From positions 1-12,082 of the forward strand of contig CAMDQV010000038.1 of NCBI GenBank assembly GCA_945906015.1: a DNA stretch of 12,082 nt, given 5' to 3'. Of the stretch, positions 7,732-12,082 are shown piece after piece; the first letter of the stretch is position 1; each line of letters begins with the position of its first letter. Origin of the DNA: Pedobacter schmidteae (GTDB lineage Bacteria > Bacteroidota > Bacteroidia > Sphingobacteriales > Sphingobacteriaceae). Position numbers and translations under genes: made by a program. The notes beneath the pieces were generated by a model. The model did no database searches, was not told where the DNA came from, and worked only from the letters and a program-made list of their open reading frames with translations.

Positions 7732-8028
7732 ATGGTAAGACACTTCGGAGTATTTAAATTCAAAAATACCGTAACAGAGGCACAAATATCAGAATCTTTT
7801 AAAAGTTTGAAAGATATGGTGGGTAAAATTCCTGGATTATTAGAAATGGAGCATGGACCGTATAATGGTGATGAAGGCATGAATGAAGATTTTACCCATG
7901 GCTTTTTAATGACTTTTGACAGCCCTGAATCAAGAGATGCTTATTTGCCTCATCCCATACATGAGGATGTAAAAAACTTGATTGTACCCCGGCTTGAGCG
8001 TGTGATTGTTTTTGACATTCATGTTTAA
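7732..8028 (+). CDS. Dabb-domain (stress-responsive alpha/beta barrel) protein
   Basis: 98 residues, a single Dabb domain (PF07876) at the family's usual length. It starts VRHFGVFKFK, with an early His and FKFK strand, then a helix, KIPGLLEMEHG, a middle strand HGFLMTFDS, the helix segment ESRDAYLPHPIHEDV and a last strand VIVFDIHV. The YLxHPxH motif near residues 71-77 is typical. There is no signal peptide, so it is cytoplasmic. Dabb proteins are ferredoxin-like dimers; some act on small polyketide or sugar-derived compounds but most have no known role. It sits 23 nt after the dehydrogenase and 20 nt before the Tm-1-like gene, so it is very probably co-transcribed and may act on the pathway product. 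Confidence 0.9.
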   Translation: MVRHFGVFKFKNTVTEAQISESFKSLKDMVGKIPGLLEMEHGPYNGDEGMNEDFTHGFLMTFDSPESRDAYLPHPIHEDVKNLIVPRLERVIVFDIHV

Positions 8029-8048
8029 CTAGTACCTTAAATACAATC

Positions 8049-9281
8049 ATGTCTGCAATCGATAAATCTATTTTAATTCTGGGATGTTTTGATACAAAAG
8101 GTGAGATTTTTTCTTATCTGCGCAAACGCATTCTAGAACAAGGAGAACGCGTTATAACAGTCAATACCGGCGTGATGGGAACCACGGATTATTTTCCCGT
8201 AGATATTGAATCTGATGTGGTGGCCATGGAAGCCGGATTTAGCATAGCCGATTTAAGGAAAGAAGCTAACCGCGGACAAGCCATCGATATTATGAGTACT
8301 GGTGCAGCCAACATTGTATCAAAACTGATAGCAAAAAAAGGAGTGAAGGCTGCTATTGGAATGGGCGGCGGTGGTGGAACTTATATTGCTCTTTTTGCCA
8401 TGCAAGAAATCCCTATGGGTATTCCAAAACTTTGCTTAACCACCTTAGCTGCCAAAGATTTATCTCGGCAAATAGGACATAAAGACATCACCCTTATGTC
8501 ATCTGTTGTAGATGTAGCAGGGCTTAACAGCATTAGTAAACTTTTGGTTGAACAGGCAGCAGCGGCAATTTGTGCAATGGCAAATGTTCATTCCTCGGCA
8601 AGGGTTTCTTCTATAGGGACTATCGCCATCAGTATGTTTGGTAACACTACAACCTGTGTTGATAGGTGTACAGAACTATTAAATAAAAATGGGTATGAAG
8701 TACTCGCTTTCCATGCTACCGGGGTGGGTGGAACTACAATGGAAGCGCTGATTAGAGAAGGTTGTTTTGATGCCGTTTTAGATATTACCACTACTGAATT
8801 GGCCGATAACTTATGTGGAGGTATTTGCAGTGCCGGACCTGACCGCTTGAATGCGGCCACAGAAAGGGGCATACCGCAGGTTGTAGTGCCCGGTTGTTTG
8901 GATATGGTAAATTTTGCACATCCTGATACTGTACCGATTCAATACAAGAACCGTGAATTTTACAGCTGGTCTCCAGACGTTACTCTAATGCGTACCGATA
9001 AAGAAGAAAATAGAATATTAGGGAAACAACTTGCACAAAAACTAAACAAATCTGCTGCCCCAACAAGCATTGTATTGCCATTAAAGGGGATATCGCAAAT
9101 TGATGCAGAAGGTGGCGTGTTTTATCGTCCTGAAATAAATCAGGTTTTATTTGATTCGATAAAAAACAATGCAGCTCAAGCGGTGGATGTCAAGGAAGTG
9201 GATGCACATATTAACGATTATGCGTTTTCTGAGATACTGGTAAAAACGCTGTTAGAAATGATTCAAAGAACAAAAATCTAA
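8049..9281 (+). CDS. Tm-1-like ATP-binding (UPF0261) protein
   Basis: 410 residues, full length for UPF0261. Landmarks are ILGCFDTKGEIFSYLR (10-25), VNTGVMGTTDYFPVDI (38-53), the Gly-rich loop AAIGMGGGGGTY (101-112), a segment around GIPKLCLTTLAAKD (124-137), FHATGVGGTTMEAL (221-234), ITTTELADNLCGG (246-258) and VVVPGCLDMVNF (278-289). The last four surround the proposed nucleotide/ligand pocket. There is no signal peptide or membrane segment, so it is cytoplasmic. The family is homologous to the N-terminal half of tomato Tm-1, which binds ATP and inhibits tobamovirus replication; the bacterial reaction is not established. It lies 20 nt after the Dabb gene and 25 nt before the TIM-barrel gene, which matches the other half of Tm-1. 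Confidence 0.93.
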   Translation: MSAIDKSILILGCFDTKGEIFSYLRKRILEQGERVITVNTGVMGTTDYFPVDIESDVVAMEAGFSIADLRKEANRGQAIDIMSTGAANIVSKLIAKKGVKAAIGMGGGGGTYIALFAMQEIPMGIPKLCLTTLAAKDLSRQIGHKDITLMSSVVDVAGLNSISKLLVEQAAAAICAMANVHSSARVSSIGTIAISMFGNTTTCVDRCTELLNKNGYEVLAFHATGVGGTTMEALIREGCFDAVLDITTTELADNLCGGICSAGPDRLNAATERGIPQVVVPGCLDMVNFAHPDTVPIQYKNREFYSWSPDVTLMRTDKEENRILGKQLAQKLNKSAAPTSIVLPLKGISQIDAEGGVFYRPEINQVLFDSIKNNAAQAVDVKEVDAHINDYAFSEILVKTLLEMIQRTKI

Positions 9282-9306
9282 TAAATTATTCAAATAAAAG
9301 ATTAGT

Positions 9307-10182
9307 ATGCCAAATCAATGGACCGGTAAGGGAAATCCTTACACAAAACAAGAAGTTAGAGACCGTTTACAAGCTACATTAAATCAAAACAAGGCGATCA
9401 TTGCCGCTGGTGCAGGTACCGGTATCAGCGCAAAATTTATTGAAAAAGGGGGTGCTGATTTAATTATAATATACAATTCAGGTCGATTCAGAATGTCTGG
9501 GCATGGATCAACTGCCGGTTTAATGGCCTATGGCGATGCCAATGCGGTTGCCATGGAAATAGGTGAGTTTGAAGTACTGCCTGTGGTTGAAGAGATTCCT
9601 GTAATTTGTGGCGTGTATGGATCTGACCCCCGGCGCAGAATGTGGCATCACTTATTAAAGGTGAAAGAAATGGGTTTCTCAGGAATTAATAATTTCCCAA
9701 CACATTGCATCGTAGACGGACATTTTAGGAATGTGCTTGAAGAAACAGGTATGGGTTTTGATAAAGAAGTTGAAATGGTTCGGTTGGCCAGTAAAATGGA
9801 TTTGTTCTCCATAGTTTACGTAGCCAAGCCAGAAGAAGCCAGGATGATGGCAGAGGCTGGCGCAGATGCAATTATAGCCCATGTTGGAACTACGGTAGGA
9901 GGGTCAGTAGGGGTAACAGAAGCCTCTTGCACCATGGATGATGCCATTGAACGTACTCAAAAAATTATTAAAGAGGCCAAGATAGTAAATCCTGCTATGT
10001 TTTTCCTAGCACATGGGGGTCCTATTAATACACCTGAAGATGTTCGCATTATTCTTGATAAAACAGATGTACACGGCTTTGTTGGTGCGTCTTCTCTTGA
10101 ACGTATGGGTATTGAAAAATCCTTAACCGATTTGACCCGGAACTTTAAATCACTTACCATCCAAAACAGATCGAAGGATTAA
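9307..10182 (+). CDS. TIM-barrel phosphoenolpyruvate-hydrolase-family protein
   Basis: 291 residues of a (beta/alpha)8 barrel in the PF09370 family. Landmarks are AIIAAGAGTGISAKF (30-44), GGADLIIIYNSGRFRM (48-63), VICGVYGSDPRR (99-110), GFSGINNFPT (123-132), EAGADAIIAHVG (183-194), FFLAHGGPI (232-240) and HGFVGASSLER (256-266). The last two look like phosphate-binding loops near the barrel C-terminal end. It resembles enzymes acting on C3-C5 phosphorylated or acyl substrates; the PEP hydrolase name reflects family relatives and has not been shown for this group. It is cytoplasmic and the last gene of the tight cluster. In plants and some fungi this domain is fused to the Tm-1-like domain encoded just upstream. 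No obvious terminator follows. Confidence 0.92.
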   Translation: MPNQWTGKGNPYTKQEVRDRLQATLNQNKAIIAAGAGTGISAKFIEKGGADLIIIYNSGRFRMSGHGSTAGLMAYGDANAVAMEIGEFEVLPVVEEIPVICGVYGSDPRRRMWHHLLKVKEMGFSGINNFPTHCIVDGHFRNVLEETGMGFDKEVEMVRLASKMDLFSIVYVAKPEEARMMAEAGADAIIAHVGTTVGGSVGVTEASCTMDDAIERTQKIIKEAKIVNPAMFFLAHGGPINTPEDVRIILDKTDVHGFVGASSLERMGIEKSLTDLTRNFKSLTIQNRSKD

Positions 10183-10492
10183 TTCAAGAAAGGTTCAACT
10201 GTAAGATCAAATTGAATCATACTGGTAAAAATCAATTCTACTAATTGGTTATTCTTTCTGAGCAATTTTTGTGGTTTTAGCTAAATTAATCCATTTAGCG
10301 CTAAAGGCTTACATTAAATTGCTAATACTAGTCAAACCCATGAGCTTGGAATTAAAGGAATGGCTTTGATCTTTGACACGATGAGAGATTTTATAAAACA
10401 AGATTAATTGTTTTTCAAACTTAAAGATAATATTAATGTGTAGATTGTAATAGCGTACTTTCGTTAAGCTTTAACAATCATTAATTAATAGG
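10183..10492. other. AT-rich intergenic region, 310 nt
   Basis: It separates the operon end from the hydroxylase gene. It holds two short palindromes (10276-10305) and a TACTTTCG at 10456-10463, one base from TAnnTTTG and 30 nt before the hydroxylase ATG, a possible -7 box without a clear -33 partner. The longest frame noted, 29 codons at 10318-10407, has no good start. Confidence 0.5.
10276..10305. repeat. Pair of related perfect palindromes
   Basis: TTTAGCTAAA (10276-10285) and TTTAGCGCTAAA (10294-10305) are both perfect palindromes with the same half-site. Their centres are 19 bp apart, close to two helical turns. They could be an operator for a dimeric repressor in front of the hydroxylase gene. 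No T run follows either, so a terminator is unlikely. Confidence 0.4.
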
Positions 10493-11290
10493 ATGTCAAT
10501 ACATGAGTTTTTTGATTTTGAACATACACTAATTAATATTGTATTCTTTGCTGTATTGTTTTTCATTTGTTGGAATTTAGAAAACATTTTTGGTGTAACC
10601 ACCAATTATAAAAAGTGGAAACATAGTGCTATTAATTTCTGGTTTATAATACCAGGTGGAATTTTACAGGGAATTCTTGGTTATTATTTTCTGAAATTTA
10701 TTCTAATTGAAAATTCTCTAAACTATGGAGTAATTAAATACAACACTATTACACAGTTAGTTGTAGTTTTTATTGTTTTAGATCTTGCCTATTATGTATA
10801 TCACGTAATCATGCATAAGTTCAAAAAAATATGGAGATTTCATGCAATACATCATTCAGATACTGTTTTAAATGTCAGCACCTGTTTACGTGAACATCCA
10901 GTTGAAACGATTATTCGTTTGGGGCAGTACATGGTTTTTTCACTCTTAATAGGGCCGGCATTCTGGATTATTGCATTACATCAGTTTATACAGATAGCCA
11001 GTAAAATAATTATCCATTCAAACTTTAGATTGCACGATAAAGTAGATAAATATTTATCTTATTTAATACTAACCCCTAATATGCATCATGTTCACCATCA
11101 TTATAAAATGCCTTACACAGATAGCAATTATGGCGACCTTTTTAGTATATGGGACCGTTTGTTTGGCACGTTTACCTATTTGCCAAAAGAAGATGTACAA
11201 TTTGGTCTAGATGCTGTAAATGATAAACAAGCAGGAAATATAAAAGACTTATTTACGACTAAGATATTCAGGAATGAGAGTAAGCCTTAA
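10493..11290 (+). CDS. Sterol desaturase / fatty acid hydroxylase family membrane protein
   Basis: 265 residues, normal for PF04116. Hydrophobic segments at about 15-28, 46-72, 86-104 and 145-175 suggest four membrane spans. The di-iron histidine boxes are complete: HVIMH (104-108, HxxxH), HAIHH (117-121, HxxHH) and HHVHHH (198-203), with accessory His135 in REHPVE and His175. The WDRLFGTF motif near 220-227 is typical of the family. It should use oxygen and an electron donor to hydroxylate or desaturate a lipid in the inner membrane; the substrate (fatty acid, hopanoid, sphingolipid or carotenoid) cannot be told from sequence. It starts 310 nt after the operon end and probably has its own promoter. 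It is convergent with the copper monooxygenase gene. Confidence 0.94.
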   Translation: MSIHEFFDFEHTLINIVFFAVLFFICWNLENIFGVTTNYKKWKHSAINFWFIIPGGILQGILGYYFLKFILIENSLNYGVIKYNTITQLVVVFIVLDLAYYVYHVIMHKFKKIWRFHAIHHSDTVLNVSTCLREHPVETIIRLGQYMVFSLLIGPAFWIIALHQFIQIASKIIIHSNFRLHDKVDKYLSYLILTPNMHHVHHHYKMPYTDSNYGDLFSIWDRLFGTFTYLPKEDVQFGLDAVNDKQAGNIKDLFTTKIFRNESKP

Positions 11291-11392
11291 GCGGGATTAG
11301 ACTAAATTTGAATGGGAATAGTTAATATAACCGCATCACTCAATTCAGGTTTTTTTATTGGAATCGTTTCATCAAGAATCAATGAAAAATAT

Positions 11393-11563
11393 TTAGTTAG
11401 TTTCTGATGGAGGTTTTTCATTAGCATTGACACGTGCGATTAATGCATTCATTCCATATTTTAAAATAAGGGGTATAAATAAAGGAATAAATCTCCCTAC
11501 AGTAGGATATATAAAAATGAAACCCAATGAAATAAGAAATATAATTGGAACTACTAACGCATT
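11393..11563 (-). pseudogene. Short open frame without ATG start, possible remnant of a membrane protein
   Basis: On the minus strand 56 codons are open between a TGA (11564-11566) and a TAA (11393-11395). The translation is strongly hydrophobic over its first 35 or so residues (including VVPIIFLISLGFIFIYP), then basic and polar (LKYGMNALIARVNANEKPP), which looks like the C-terminal end of a small membrane protein. No ATG lies before the hydrophobic part; a TTG start would give about 44 residues. It follows the monooxygenase stop by 18 nt on the same strand. It could be a decayed gene, a tiny membrane protein with a rare start, or chance. The rest of the 290-nt gap 11291-11580 shows nothing clear, and no convergent terminator was found. 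Confidence 0.25.
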
Positions 11564-11580
11564 TCAATTGCACTAAATGT

Positions 11581-12081
11581 TTAATAGTAATATCCAAAAA
11601 TAATATTCATTTCATCTTCACTGGTCAATCCGAAATTCACTATTTTTTTAGTGGTATTGTTATAGGTCACCACACTGGTCAATCCTTCGCCTGCTTTCAG
11701 CTGAATGGGTGTGGCAAGGTTGATTACTGAGGGGTGCTCCCAATCTGTATTTTCATAAACGACCTCTCCATTTCTCGTTCCACCCAAAATTTTAATTTGA
11801 AATTTCTCACCCAACTTATGAAAATGCGAGGTAAGTGTAATTACGGTTACTGCTTTGGTAAATGTATAATCGGTGGTGATTGTTTTGCGTGAACTAGCCG
11901 GAATAGAAAAATTATAATTGGCAAAGTTTATAGATTGCGCCTCTTTTACAACGTTAGCCTGAGACACTGTATACATATTGATATAGTTCTCGCCAGTTAA
12001 ATTGGTAGTCTGTTTATTAAAATAATGTGCATTCAGGTCTAGTGCTGTTTTCGGAGGTATTTTCAGGGCAACACCAGCTGG
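11581..12081 (-). CDS. Copper type II ascorbate-dependent monooxygenase-like protein, C-terminal part
   Basis: 166 residues are visible; the frame stays open to the window edge, so the gene begins beyond it and the ATG at 11974-11976 is internal. The sequence matches the C-terminal domain of peptidylglycine-monooxygenase-like (PHM) enzymes. LNAHYFN (His19 of the visible part) corresponds to a CuH-site His; SHFHKLG (His86, His88) is the H-x-H of the CuM site; DEMNIIFGYYY (Met158) gives the CuM methionine, then the typical Tyr-rich end. Such enzymes hydroxylate C-H bonds with oxygen and two copper ions. Bacteroidota homologues are often exported and can carry extra cytochrome c domains upstream; this cannot be checked here. 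The Cys that follows the Met ligand in animal PHM is Asn, and its usual partner Cys is Val. It is convergent with the hydroxylase gene. Confidence 0.85.
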   Translation of the reverse strand, partial: PAGVALKIPPKTALDLNAHYFNKQTTNLTGENYINMYTVSQANVVKEAQSINFANYNFSIPASSRKTITTDYTFTKAVTVITLTSHFHKLGEKFQIKILGGTRNGEVVYENTDWEHPSVINLATPIQLKAGEGLTSVVTYNNTTKKIVNFGLTSEDEMNIIFGYYY

Positions 12082-12082
12082 G

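Noticed and set aside
10318..10407. 29-codon open frame on the plus strand between the TIM-barrel and hydroxylase genes
   Set aside because: It has no ATG near its beginning, no recognisable motif and an ordinary chance length in AT-rich DNA.

Overview
The window looks like a low-GC Bacteroidota chromosome, probably from the Sphingobacteriales/Chitinophagales side. The evidence is a promoter that fits the TTTG-n19-TAnnTTTG consensus of this phylum, A/T-rich leaders without Shine-Dalgarno sequences, a lipoprotein azurin, PVC-type haem-binding/HEAT proteins, and a PHM-like copper monooxygenase domain ending in a Tyr-Tyr-Tyr stretch. The genus cannot be fixed from the sequence alone.

Layout. 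(1) 2-1534: the 3' part of a HEAT-repeat/cytochrome c protein whose start lies before the window. (2) 1555-2022: a non-coding array of about four direct repeats with a 124-bp period, each holding one or two hairpins; the last two copies look like intrinsic terminators. The array runs into a large inverted repeat. (3) 2111-2184, minus strand: tRNA-Pro(TGG) with its own terminator (2061-2104) and a consensus promoter (2230-2260). (4) 2565-3068: a lipid-anchored azurin with a clear terminator, after an AT-rich gap that holds an orphan minus-strand terminator. (5) 3777-10182: a probable operon of DUF1080 (3-keto-disaccharide hydrolase family), a PVC-type dehydrogenase/HEAT/cytochrome c protein, a Dabb protein, a Tm-1-like (UPF0261) protein and a TIM-barrel PEP-hydrolase-family protein. 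The last four genes are separated by only 20-25 nt. (6) 10493-11290: a membrane fatty-acid hydroxylase/sterol desaturase. (7) 11581-12081, minus strand: the C-terminal part of a type II copper, ascorbate-dependent-monooxygenase-like protein that continues past the window.

How the genes may work together. The most interesting part is the five-gene set 3777-10182. Its first two products carry export signals and its last three do not. A reasonable but untested model is that the secreted haem dehydrogenase oxidises a sugar-like or glycosidic substrate and passes electrons through its cytochrome c domain, perhaps to azurin. The DUF1080 protein would then cleave the keto-product outside the cytoplasm, and the Dabb/Tm-1-like/TIM-barrel trio would process an imported product. 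The Tm-1-like and TIM-barrel genes correspond to the two halves of the plant Tm-1 protein. The substrate is unknown.
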